A DNA stretch of 17,077 bases, taken from positions 1 through 17,077 of the forward strand of contig CALGBT010000530.1 of assembly GCA_937884235.1 (NCBI GenBank). Direction: 5' to 3'. Made by a program: the position numbers and the translations under genes. Within the stretch, counting starts at the first letter, position 1; the number at the start of each line of letters is the position of its first letter. This document shows, one piece after another, positions 7,981 through 15,661 of this stretch. Origin of the DNA: an uncultured Pseudomonadota bacterium. GTDB lineage: Bacteria > Myxococcota_A > UBA9042 > CAIXZC01. The notes beneath the pieces were generated by a model, which saw nothing but the letters and a program-made list of their open reading frames with translations, was not told the origin of the DNA and searched no databases.

Positions 7981-10900
7981 ATGAAGACAATGGAGAAAGC
8001 CATGAGCCTTTTCAAGAATCTGGTGTTTGCACTGGTTGCCGTCCCTCTGCTCATCGGGGGATGTGCCCAGGATGTCGGTGAGATCGACCGAACCCAGCTC
8101 GATATTTTCAACAAGAAGGACCTGGAAGGCGAGTGGTACATGCGCATGACGACCACTGACGCGCCCTATTCCTCGTTCTTCACCTTCATGGGTGATACCG
8201 GTAAAACGGAGCGAGGGGTTTTCGAGGTTACCGAGAGCCACCTGATCTTCTACCGGACCTATGAATTCACCGCCAATTCGCAGCTCATCGGCCTCAAGTC
8301 TGATACCGACCAACCCTATCTGGTGTGGTTGGCAGGCGATGATGCAGAGTTTACGCCCAACCCCTACCAGGCGCGGGACCGCAAGTTTGCGGAAGGCAAG
8401 ACGCTGGCCGGATTGGATGGCTCAGCGACCATCGCCTGCGATGGTGAGAAGGGCAAGGCTGACGGCGGCGGCATGCATGAGTTCTGTCGTGAGCAGACCG
8501 GGAACAACTATGGTTATTGCGGTCACGAAAGCGGCACCCTGCTGGCCGACCGTACCCACGCAGGAGCCGTTTGCGTAGAGCCGACCCGTTATGTCTTCAC
8601 CGGTGCCCCGCTGGCGGCCTATCCCATTGAGGACCACCTCGATGTCACGTACAGCTACAACCCGACCACGGGCGAGAAGACCAACGTCCTCGAGGAGAAC
8701 ACCTCGGACCTCTTCTGGTACGAGCGCGAGTATATCCGCGTGGACTGGGGCACCAACGACGTTACGAACTACGAGTTCACTCTAACGGGTCTGCTCCGGA
8801 ACTACTTCGAAGGCGACATCACGGTATCGGACATCTATGTCACGAACTTTGAAGGTGACGCAGCTCCCGAAGAAGACCAGTTCCGCATCTTCCGCAATGA
8901 AGATGGTGTTCCCGAGTACATGGATTATGTAACCCGGTACATTCTTCAGGCTCCGAAGGTCTACTACGTCTACTGGGATTCTGATGTGCCTATGTGCGTC
9001 TTCTACCCGCACTACGTTGGCGGCGTCTTCGAGTGCAGTTCCGAAGAGGTAAAGGCGCGCACTTCGTATATGAAGGTCAACCAGGAAGACGATTACCGTC
9101 CCTGGCAGTATGACGACCAGATCATGGACAAGTTCGGCTACTTCCGGGCCGAGCGTCAGGTCTACGACGAGCTTTACTACGGTACTTACCAGGGTGTGCA
9201 GCGCCATGTGGCGCGTTTTGACATCTGGGATTCCCATGCCTTGAATGCAGATGGCACCATGGACTACGCTGCCGCCAACCCCGTCCCCATTGTCTACTAT
9301 CTCTCGGAGGAATTCCCCCGTGATCTGGTGCCGGCGGCTAACGAGCTGGCGCGGGAGTGGGCCAAGCCCTTTGACGAAGTTGTTGCTTTCCACAAGGGAG
9401 TTGATGCGGTTCCTCAGGGTGGCATGTTCGTCCTCTGCGAGAACAACAACAGCGAAGCTCAGGCTGCGCTCGCCGCAGGCCAGGCCGTTGCCGCCTTTGA
9501 CCACCCCGCCTGCGCCGACATGGACTATGTCAAGCGCATGGGTGATCTGCGGTACAGCTACCTCTCGGCGGTCAATCCGCCGTCGGCCAATGGGTTGCTG
9601 GGGTACGGTCCGCCGTCCATGGACCCGCTCACCGGCAAGATCCTCTCTTCCTCTGCCTATGTCTACATCCCCAACTTGCACCTGATGGTGAACCGGGCTG
9701 CGGACATGGTTCAATTGATGACCGGGTACCTCGACTACAAAGCCCTGGTTTCGGGCACCGACATCAATCAGGAGTACGTGACCAAGCGTTTGGCCATTGG
9801 TGCCAATCCGCCGCCCAGCACCATTGCCGGGGCTCAAGATCTGGCCAGCAACCTCATCAGCGACAATGTGCAGATGCGGGTCAAGAACTTTGGCTTTGAG
9901 AAGTCGGATATGGACTGGGCGCACATGCGCATGTCCATCATCAAGGGCAATCCTGAGTTGGACAAATCGATGATCTTCGAGACCTTCCGGCGGATGATGC
10001 GTGACCCCGCTATGTTGCTCGAAGGTGGTGGTCCGCTGACGGATCAGCAGTACGAGCGTATGGCACTGCGCAATTGGGCCAACCACCGTGGTTTCGCTCG
10101 GGATCGCAACCTGCAGATGGAGTATGCCAAGCGCAACATGTACCGCGCCGAGTTTGCCGACGGTGCCATGATCTCCCTGGCCAAGGAGTGGAAGAACCGC
10201 TACAGCAGTGAAATCTGCAATGCGGTAACGACAGCCATGGGTGAAGGCGAAGAATTCTCCTTCAAGCTGGATGACTTTGGCATCGTCAAGGAGCCCTGCA
10301 AAGAGAAGCAGGCCGGACAACTCCTTGCTGAAGAAGAGGCCCCGACGCTCTATCTCCTGAAAGAAGAGTACGACCCCAATCGGCCGGCCGCAGGCGATAC
10401 CTGCATGTACGTCGACCAGGCTGGTTACGATCCCGGCTATTACTGGGTCAACACCTGTACTGTTCAGAAGCTGGGCTGGCAGATTTCCCATGCCATCCAG
10501 TTCACTGAGAACCGCGATGAAATGGAGCACTGGGTGCCGTCACCTTGGCTCGGGGATACCACCGATCCGAAGGTGGCCCAGTCACAGAAGTTCGTGCGCG
10601 GAATCGGTGAAGCGCTGCGGGAGGAGATGGTCCAGGAGTTCAAGGAAGCACAGTTCCTCTCCATCGCGCTCCACGAAGTGGGCCATACCGTTGGTCTGCG
10701 CCACAACTTTGAGGGTTCCAGCGATGCCATGAACTTCCAGAAGAAATTCTGGGATCTCAAGGTGGCCAAGGCCGCCGACGGGGAGACTTACGTACCCGTG
10801 GACCTCTGGTCCCAGGAAACTGACTATCAGAAGCTGTTGGGCCTGCGTGGTTACCAGTACTCCTCGATCATGGACTATGGTGCCAAGATCAACAGCCAGT

Positions 10901-12609
10901 GGCAGGGCCTGGGTCTCTACGATATCGCCGCGGTGAAGTTCGGGTATGGCGGAATCATCGAGGTCTTCGACGCATCTCAACAGGTCATTACCAACATTAA
11001 CAAGGTCTGGCTGAAATACACAGTCGACCCGGAAGATGACGGCGGCACTCTTTCGCCAGCTCCCGTACGCACCGACTCGGACCGCCTGGAAACGCTCTTC
11101 AAGCGGGTTCACTACACCCAGATACCCAACGTTTTGGAGGGTGTGGACAAGATCTACGCACGCAAGGATGTGCTCTTTGATGATCTGCGTGGCGACAAGT
11201 GTACTGCTGATGCCGATTGCGCCGGTGGCGGCGGTTGCCCCAGTTGCACCGAGTGTCGTTCGCAAACCGGTGCGATGTACTGCTCGCCGCCCACCATGCT
11301 GGAAGTTCCGTACCGCTTCTGCTCGGACGAATATGCCGCGCGGACGCCGACTTGTGACGTCTGGGACGAAGGTGCTGATGCTTTCGAGATCGTCCGTAAC
11401 AGCGTGGATGACTACTGGTGGTACTGGCCCTTCTGGGGTCGGTGGCGAGGCAGTGTCCTCTTCAGTGACCGCAACTACTCTAACCGGATTTTCTGGGCTT
11501 TCAGCCGCCTCAAGAGGCAGTTCCAGTGGTGGGGCATCGAGTATGCCCGCTTCAACAGCGGCGACTGGTGGGAGAAGCAATTCGGCATGCCTTGGGAAGA
11601 GGACATCAACGGCGGTCTCTCGGGCGCCATGGCCTCGGCTGAGGCGTTCAATACGCTGATCAATGTCTTCGCAATTCCCAGCAGCTCTGGCTCAGTGGAG
11701 TACGAGGCCGTCTACGGGTACAATAACAAGACCGACCAGTACGAGATCTCGACGGCCTACAATTATGATGATCTTTCCAACCGCTTTGTGTTGGAAGAGG
11801 ACTACGGGAAGTTCTCGGCCCGTCCAATGTATCCCAGCTGGGCCATCATTGGCGAGGATGTCTTCCCCATCTCCGGCGGTGCGGTCTTCGACCGACTGGC
11901 AGCATTCCAGGCCTTGACCGACCCGACCACCGACTTCCTCAACATTGAAGAGAGCTCGGATTCTCGCAAGTACCTCATCAGCTTCTTCACCTTCTTCCCG
12001 GACAAAATGATTACCCTCCTGGGCGGACTGACGACACACCGGTCAGAGAACTATGCAGCCTGTGTGGTCGAGGATGATGACGGCAAGCCGCACCACCTGC
12101 GCTTACGGAATGTCCGCAATGCGGATGACCCCGACTTCTGCAAAGATGGCCAGTATCTCTTCCCCGAGGAAGTCGACTATGACTTCGTGACCACCTGGTA
12201 TAGAATCCCCATGCTGGCTGCCTACTTTGGCATGTCCCTCATGATCAATGACTATGACCGGCGGTTCATGGATGCTACCCGCATCTTCCTTAAGGGCCAC
12301 GAGTCTGAAATTGAGTTGCCAGAAGATGCCGAGGTGGCCGAGTTCACCGATCCCATGACCGGCAAGACCTTTGTCGCCTTCAAGGTCGGGGAAGAGTCCC
12401 AGCACGACATTGCCTACCATCTGGTGCAGAAGGCTAACGAAGAGTTGGCCAAGATTGGGAGCATCGAGGAATTGCAGATCAGCTACGAAGACGGTGCCGG
12501 TGAGCTGCAGCGGATCGTCGGTCTGCTCGAACTCATTATGGGTCTGCACAGCGAGTATGACTACTCTTCGTACGGCTCCCTGCTCTTCTCTGATAGTCCC
12601 GAGGGCTAG
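7981..12609 (+). CDS. Giant lipoprotein zinc metalloprotease (metzincin), paralogue 2
   Basis: The product is 1542 residues and starts 11 bases after the stop of paralogue 1, behind a GGAGGGGGG ribosome binding site, so the two are surely co-transcribed. In-frame ATGs at 7990 and 8002 are possible alternative starts. The signal ends in a good lipobox (LIGGC, Cys28), then AQDVGEIDRT, matching paralogue 1. WYEREYIRVDW parallels WFEREYVRVDW in paralogue 1. FGYF (385) and VYYLSEEFP correspond to the DUF5117-like part, and GDLRYS (521-526) with GYGPPSMDPLTGKI to the Met-zincin part. The zinc site HEVGHTVGLRH has H898, E899, H902 and H908; the Met-turn SIMDYG has M964, only 56 residues on. YDIAAVKFGYGG follows, as is usual in the family. 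Cysteine clusters lie at about 153-198 (4 Cys) and 1074-1125 (8 Cys), the latter after the Met-turn. The C-terminus (FTDPMTGKTFVA..., YHLVQKANEEL) aligns by eye with paralogue 1. Substrate and processing are unknown. Confidence 0.87.
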   Translation: MKTMEKAMSLFKNLVFALVAVPLLIGGCAQDVGEIDRTQLDIFNKKDLEGEWYMRMTTTDAPYSSFFTFMGDTGKTERGVFEVTESHLIFYRTYEFTANSQLIGLKSDTDQPYLVWLAGDDAEFTPNPYQARDRKFAEGKTLAGLDGSATIACDGEKGKADGGGMHEFCREQTGNNYGYCGHESGTLLADRTHAGAVCVEPTRYVFTGAPLAAYPIEDHLDVTYSYNPTTGEKTNVLEENTSDLFWYEREYIRVDWGTNDVTNYEFTLTGLLRNYFEGDITVSDIYVTNFEGDAAPEEDQFRIFRNEDGVPEYMDYVTRYILQAPKVYYVYWDSDVPMCVFYPHYVGGVFECSSEEVKARTSYMKVNQEDDYRPWQYDDQIMDKFGYFRAERQVYDELYYGTYQGVQRHVARFDIWDSHALNADGTMDYAAANPVPIVYYLSEEFPRDLVPAANELAREWAKPFDEVVAFHKGVDAVPQGGMFVLCENNNSEAQAALAAGQAVAAFDHPACADMDYVKRMGDLRYSYLSAVNPPSANGLLGYGPPSMDPLTGKILSSSAYVYIPNLHLMVNRAADMVQLMTGYLDYKALVSGTDINQEYVTKRLAIGANPPPSTIAGAQDLASNLISDNVQMRVKNFGFEKSDMDWAHMRMSIIKGNPELDKSMIFETFRRMMRDPAMLLEGGGPLTDQQYERMALRNWANHRGFARDRNLQMEYAKRNMYRAEFADGAMISLAKEWKNRYSSEICNAVTTAMGEGEEFSFKLDDFGIVKEPCKEKQAGQLLAEEEAPTLYLLKEEYDPNRPAAGDTCMYVDQAGYDPGYYWVNTCTVQKLGWQISHAIQFTENRDEMEHWVPSPWLGDTTDPKVAQSQKFVRGIGEALREEMVQEFKEAQFLSIALHEVGHTVGLRHNFEGSSDAMNFQKKFWDLKVAKAADGETYVPVDLWSQETDYQKLLGLRGYQYSSIMDYGAKINSQWQGLGLYDIAAVKFGYGGIIEVFDASQQVITNINKVWLKYTVDPEDDGGTLSPAPVRTDSDRLETLFKRVHYTQIPNVLEGVDKIYARKDVLFDDLRGDKCTADADCAGGGGCPSCTECRSQTGAMYCSPPTMLEVPYRFCSDEYAARTPTCDVWDEGADAFEIVRNSVDDYWWYWPFWGRWRGSVLFSDRNYSNRIFWAFSRLKRQFQWWGIEYARFNSGDWWEKQFGMPWEEDINGGLSGAMASAEAFNTLINVFAIPSSSGSVEYEAVYGYNNKTDQYEISTAYNYDDLSNRFVLEEDYGKFSARPMYPSWAIIGEDVFPISGGAVFDRLAAFQALTDPTTDFLNIEESSDSRKYLISFFTFFPDKMITLLGGLTTHRSENYAACVVEDDDGKPHHLRLRNVRNADDPDFCKDGQYLFPEEVDYDFVTTWYRIPMLAAYFGMSLMINDYDRRFMDATRIFLKGHESEIELPEDAEVAEFTDPMTGKTFVAFKVGEESQHDIAYHLVQKANEELAKIGSIEELQISYEDGAGELQRIVGLLELIMGLHSEYDYSSYGSLLFSDSPEG

Positions 12610-12621
12610 GCCACATCCCGG

Positions 12622-12649
12622 TTGCACTTTCTAATTCACACTCTATACT
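12622..12649 (+). promoter_or_regulatory. Candidate sigma70 promoter of proS-rlmB
   Basis: TTGCAC (12622-12627), a 16-base spacer and TATACT (12644-12649) give a good -35/-10 pair in the 78-base gap between the protease operon and proS. Transcription would start near 12656 and leave a leader of about 30 bases. I see no terminator for the upstream operon in this gap, so some read-through is possible. Confidence 0.6.
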
Positions 12650-12687
12650 CTCGTTTCCAGTAAACTTCGCCGTGAGGTATTCAACCC

Positions 12688-14415
12688 ATGAGAGTCTCCC
12701 GTTACCACATGCCGACCTTGAAAGAGGCGCCCAAGGACGCTGAGCTGGCGAGCCATTCCTACCTCATTCGTGGGGGTTTCATTCGGCAGCTCGCCGCGGG
12801 CATCTATGATTTTCTGCCCCTGGGCGTCAAGGTGTTGCACAAGGTGCAGCAGATTATCCGTGAAGAAATGAACCGTTACGGCGGCATCGAAGTGCTGTTG
12901 CCGGCGGTGCAGCCCTCTGAGTTGTGGAAGGAATCCGGTCGCTGGGGGTACTACGGTCCTGAGCTGTTGCGGCTGCGGGACCGCCACGACCGTGAGTTCT
13001 GTGTTGGACCGACCCACGAGGAGGTCATTACTGATCTGGTTCGGCGGGATGTCCGTTCGTATCGTGACCTGCCTATCAATCTCTATCAGATTCAGGCGAA
13101 GTTCCGGGACGAGATCAAGCCGCGTGGTGGGCTCTTGCGCGGGCGTGAGTTCATCATGAAGGATGCCTACTCCTTTGACGTGGATGAGGCTGCCGCCAAA
13201 GAGAACTATCAGCTTATGTACAAGGCCTATACGGCGATCTTCGGTCGCTGTGGTCTCGATTTCAGAGTGGTGGAGGCGGATACTGGAAACATCGGCGGTT
13301 CCATGTCGCATGAGTTCCAGGTGGTGGCGGAAACCGGGGAAGACTACGTTCTGAATTGCCCGGCGTGTGATTTCACCGTCAATCAGGAACTTGCTCCTAT
13401 TCCGGAGCCGATGGCAGCAACGTTGCCCGTGCCGCTGGCACTGGCGGAGGTGCCCACTCCGGATCAGAAGAGCGTTGAAGAGGTGGCCGCCTTCTTGCAG
13501 GTTGAAACCAACCAGGTGGTCAAGACTCTAATCTGCCTGGTGGACGATGAACCTGTTGCCGTGCTGCTGCGAGGCGACCACGAACTATCTGACGTGAAGC
13601 TGCGCCGGGCCCTTGGTGCGGACCAGGTATCACTTGCGGATGATGCCACCGTGGAGCGTGTCTCCGGGGCCGTGGTCGGTTTTGCCGGTCCGGTGGGATT
13701 GGCCGAAAAGATCCCGATTTTGGCAGACCTCGGGGTGCAGGGTTTGGGCAACGTGGTGGTGGGGGCCAACAGGGATGCCCATCACCTGACCAATGCCAAT
13801 CAGGGCCGCGATTTCAAGGTGGACCGGTTTATCGATGTGCGTACCGCGGTTGATGGCGATCACTGCCCCAACTGTGCGGATGGGAAGTACTCGCTCTTCC
13901 GTGGCATCGAGGTTGGGCACATCTTCTATCTGGGGACCAAGTACTCCGAGGCCATGTCCTGTACCGTACTCGGTGAGAATGGCAAACCGCAACCAGTGGT
14001 GATGGGCTGCTATGGCATCGGTGTTACGCGCATTATCTCGGCGGCCATTGAGCAGAACCATGATGACCGGGGGATCTGCTGGCCGGTGCCTTTGGCTCCC
14101 TTTGAGGTGGCGGTGCTGGCTCTGCAGATGAAGGATGAGGCGGTGGTTGAGGCCAGCGAGTCTTTCTATGCGGAGTTGCAGGCCAGGGGAATCGACGTGC
14201 TCTTTGACGATCGTCCGCAGCGGCCGGGGTTCAAATTCGCGGATGCCGAGTTGATTGGTTTTCCTTACCAGATCGTGGTTGGTTCCCGAGGTCTGGCAGA
14301 GGGGCAGATCGAAGTGAAGTGCCGGCGCACCGGGGAGAAGCTGGATCTGCCAGTTGCGGAGGTAGTGGATTATGTGGCTCGCCAGATCGAGCAGGAGCGC
14401 AAGGGTCTGGCGTGA
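12688..14415 (+). CDS. proS: Prolyl-tRNA synthetase (bacterial type, with editing domain)
   Basis: ProS charges tRNA-Pro with proline using ATP in the cytoplasm (class II aminoacyl-tRNA synthetase). The product is 575 residues, the usual size for the bacterial type. Near the N-terminus are RYHMPTLKEAPKDAELASH and LIRGGFIRQLAAGIYDFLPL, standard for ProRS (motif 1 region). GPTHEE is at 107-112. Motif 2 is FRDEIKPRGGLLRGREF from 139, followed by IMKDAYSFD. Motif 3 is GCYGIGVTR at 440-448. Between motifs 2 and 3 lies the insertion (editing) domain that removes Ala-tRNA-Pro. It contains VVKTLI with K279, the same number as the lysine known in the E. coli editing site, and GANRDAHHLTNANQGRDF. A GAGG sequence lies ten bases before the ATG. 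The gene overlaps the next one by four bases (GTGA). Confidence 0.97.
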   Translation: MRVSRYHMPTLKEAPKDAELASHSYLIRGGFIRQLAAGIYDFLPLGVKVLHKVQQIIREEMNRYGGIEVLLPAVQPSELWKESGRWGYYGPELLRLRDRHDREFCVGPTHEEVITDLVRRDVRSYRDLPINLYQIQAKFRDEIKPRGGLLRGREFIMKDAYSFDVDEAAAKENYQLMYKAYTAIFGRCGLDFRVVEADTGNIGGSMSHEFQVVAETGEDYVLNCPACDFTVNQELAPIPEPMAATLPVPLALAEVPTPDQKSVEEVAAFLQVETNQVVKTLICLVDDEPVAVLLRGDHELSDVKLRRALGADQVSLADDATVERVSGAVVGFAGPVGLAEKIPILADLGVQGLGNVVVGANRDAHHLTNANQGRDFKVDRFIDVRTAVDGDHCPNCADGKYSLFRGIEVGHIFYLGTKYSEAMSCTVLGENGKPQPVVMGCYGIGVTRIISAAIEQNHDDRGICWPVPLAPFEVAVLALQMKDEAVVEASESFYAELQARGIDVLFDDRPQRPGFKFADAELIGFPYQIVVGSRGLAEGQIEVKCRRTGEKLDLPVAEVVDYVARQIEQERKGLA

Positions 14416-15158
14416 GCGCAGAAGAACCACTCTTCGCCCATGGCATCGCCCATGTTGGCGATCTCATTGACTGTGCCCCGAAATTGATTCGTGAGATTCT
14501 TGTGGAGGGTAGCGACGGTCGCCTGGGGAAGTTGGCCGGGGCTGCTCAGCGGGCGGGGATTGCCTGTCGTCAGGTTGGTCGCACCGAGTTGGTGCGTCAT
14601 GGCGGCCGGGAGGCGCGTGCTGCGCTGGCCATGCTGGAGCCATATCCCTATGTTGAGTTGGACGATCTGCTGGCAGACCTGCCTCAGACCGCGTTGCTAG
14701 TTGCCCTGGATGGGGTCACCGACCCGGGTAACCTGGGGGCCATTGCCCGTTCGGCGGTCTTCTTCGGTGCTGCTGGGTTGATCTTGCCAGAGCGTAACAG
14801 TGCGCCGGTTTCATCGACGGTGGTGCGCCGCTCGGCGGGGGCGGTAATGCAGCTGCCGGTGGCCCGGGTGACCAACCTCGTCCGTTCGCTGCGGCGGTTG
14901 CAGGAGGCGGGTTTCTGGGTCTACGGCACGAGTCCAGCGGGTTCTTCGAAGCTGTCCGAGGAAGTGTTTGCGCCGCGCTCTTGCCTGGTGCTGGGTAGCG
15001 AAGGTAGTGGCATGCGACCTCTGGTAGCGAGGTCGTGTGACAGCCAAATCGGCTTGACGGGAGGATTTGAATCATTGAATGTGGCTGGCTTTGCGGCGGT
15101 TCTGTTTTACCAGTGGGCCGACAAAAAAAACCTTGACAACCCCAGGGTTGGACGGTAG
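14412..15158 (+). CDS. rlmB: RlmB-like 23S rRNA 2'-O-ribose methyltransferase (SpoU/TrmH family)
   Basis: This is a SAM-dependent SPOUT methyltransferase; RlmB methylates a guanosine of 23S rRNA (G2251 in E. coli). The product is 248 residues, close to the family's usual ~245-250. The N-terminal substrate-binding domain begins LFAHGIAHVGDLIDCAPKLI, corresponding to the YGIHAV... start of RlmB. The C-terminal SpoU domain shows all three motifs: DGVTDPGNLGAIARSA (motif 1), LVLGSEGSGM (motif 2) and ESLNVAGFAAVLFYQW (motif 3). The GTG at 14412 overlaps the proS stop TGA as GTGA, so translation is probably coupled. The open frame upstream to 14319 lies inside proS and has no homology. A purine-rich AAGGGT lies five bases before the GTG. 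Motif 3 has a slightly unusual lead-in (IGLTGGF in place of the common IPM-x-G). The very end of the gene also holds the promoter of the tRNA-tuf operon. Another SpoU-family target cannot be excluded. Confidence 0.88.
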   Translation: MSAEEPLFAHGIAHVGDLIDCAPKLIREILVEGSDGRLGKLAGAAQRAGIACRQVGRTELVRHGGREARAALAMLEPYPYVELDDLLADLPQTALLVALDGVTDPGNLGAIARSAVFFGAAGLILPERNSAPVSSTVVRRSAGAVMQLPVARVTNLVRSLRRLQEAGFWVYGTSPAGSSKLSEEVFAPRSCLVLGSEGSGMRPLVARSCDSQIGLTGGFESLNVAGFAAVLFYQWADKKNLDNPRVGR

Positions 15159-15161
15159 AAC
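15123..15161 (+). promoter_or_regulatory. Strong promoter of the tRNA-tuf operon, embedded in the 3' end of rlmB
   Basis: A perfect -35 TTGACA (15133-15138), a 17-base spacer and TAGAAC (15156-15161) lie directly behind an eight-base A-tract (15123-15130) placed like an UP element. The predicted start is near 15168, about 40 bases before the first tRNA. The bases after the -10 are GC-rich, as in stringently controlled stable-RNA promoters. The elements occupy the last ~12 codons of rlmB and its stop codon. Confidence 0.68.
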
Positions 15162-15206
15162 CGCACGGCCTGCAAAGAGTCCTCCTTCTCGGGCACTTGA
15201 AATGAT

Positions 15207-15279
15207 GCTGGCGTAGCTCAATCGGTAGAGCAGCTGATTTGTAATCAGCAGGTTCGGGGTTCAAGTCCCCTCGCCAGCT
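15207..15279 (+). tRNA. thrU: tRNA-Thr (anticodon TGT)
   Basis: The acceptor stem GCTGGCG/CGCCAGC pairs over 7 bp with T as discriminator. The D-arm is GCTC...GAGC. The anticodon stem is GCTGA/TCAGC around TTTGTAA, with TGT at 15240-15242, which reads ACA. The T-loop is GTTCAAG-like. CCA is not encoded. Symbol by analogy with the E. coli operon. Confidence 0.96.
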
Positions 15280-15317
15280 CCGGTGGGCTTGTTCTTTGGC
15301 AAGTTTGCAGTACCAGT

Positions 15318-15400
15318 GGCGGGGTTCCCGAGCGGTCAAAGGGGGCAGACTGTAAATCTGTTGGCGTCAGCCTACGGTGGTTCGAGCCCACCCCCCGCCA
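15318..15400 (+). tRNA. tyrU: tRNA-Tyr (anticodon GTA)
   Basis: The acceptor stem GGCGGGG/CCCCGCC pairs perfectly with A as discriminator. Length is 83 bases with the long variable arm of type II tRNAs. The anticodon stem GCAGA/TCTGT closes with a G-T pair around CTGTAAA, with GTA at 15352-15354. The T-arm is GGTGG-TTCGAGC-CCACC. CCA is not encoded. Symbol by analogy with the E. coli operon. Confidence 0.96.
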
Positions 15401-15420
15401 CCCTGTTGCGTTCTTTGGCT

Positions 15421-15493
15421 GCGGGAGTAGCTCAGTTGGTAGAGCATCAGCCTTCCAAGCTGAGGGCCGCCGGTTCGAACCCGGTCTCCCGCT
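15421..15493 (+). tRNA. glyT: tRNA-Gly (anticodon TCC)
   Basis: The acceptor stem GCGGGAG/CTCCCGC pairs perfectly with T as discriminator. The anticodon stem TCAGC/GCTGA encloses CTTCCAA, with TCC at 15454-15456, which reads GGA/GGG. The T-loop is TTCGAAC. CCA is not encoded. Symbol by analogy with the E. coli operon. Confidence 0.96.
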
Positions 15494-15531
15494 CCTGGTT
15501 AGTTGAAGTTGGCAGCACACTTTGTTTTTGG

Positions 15532-15604
15532 GCCTACGTAGCTCAGTAGGTAGAGCACGTCCTTGGTAAGGACGAGGTCATCGGTTCAAGACCGATCGTA
15601 GGCT
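15532..15604 (+). tRNA. thrT: tRNA-Thr (anticodon GGT)
   Basis: The acceptor stem GCCTACG/CGTAGGC pairs perfectly with T as discriminator. The anticodon stem CGTCC/GGACG encloses TTGGTAA, with GGT at 15565-15567, which reads ACC/ACT. The T-arm is TCGG-TTCAAGA-CCGA. CCA is not encoded. It ends 57 bases before tuf. Symbol by analogy with the E. coli operon. Confidence 0.96.
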
Positions 15605-15661
15605 CCGAATTGGATTTTTTGAACGAGGTTTCCTAAGCGCGGTTCATCAAGGAGGAACATC

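Noticed and set aside
8782..10530. 582-codon open frame antisense to paralogue 2, and a 440-codon one at 3029-4351
   Set aside because: Long antisense frames arise from the strong third-position codon bias of the sense genes; no ribosome binding site or recognisable domain was seen.
12610..12687. Possible terminator after the protease operon
   Set aside because: No stem with a following T-run could be found; only promoter-like elements are present.
14319..14411. Earlier ATG start for the methyltransferase
   Set aside because: It would overlap proS by nearly 100 bases with a low-complexity Gly/Ser/Ala leader; the GTG at 14412 gives the family's normal N-terminus.
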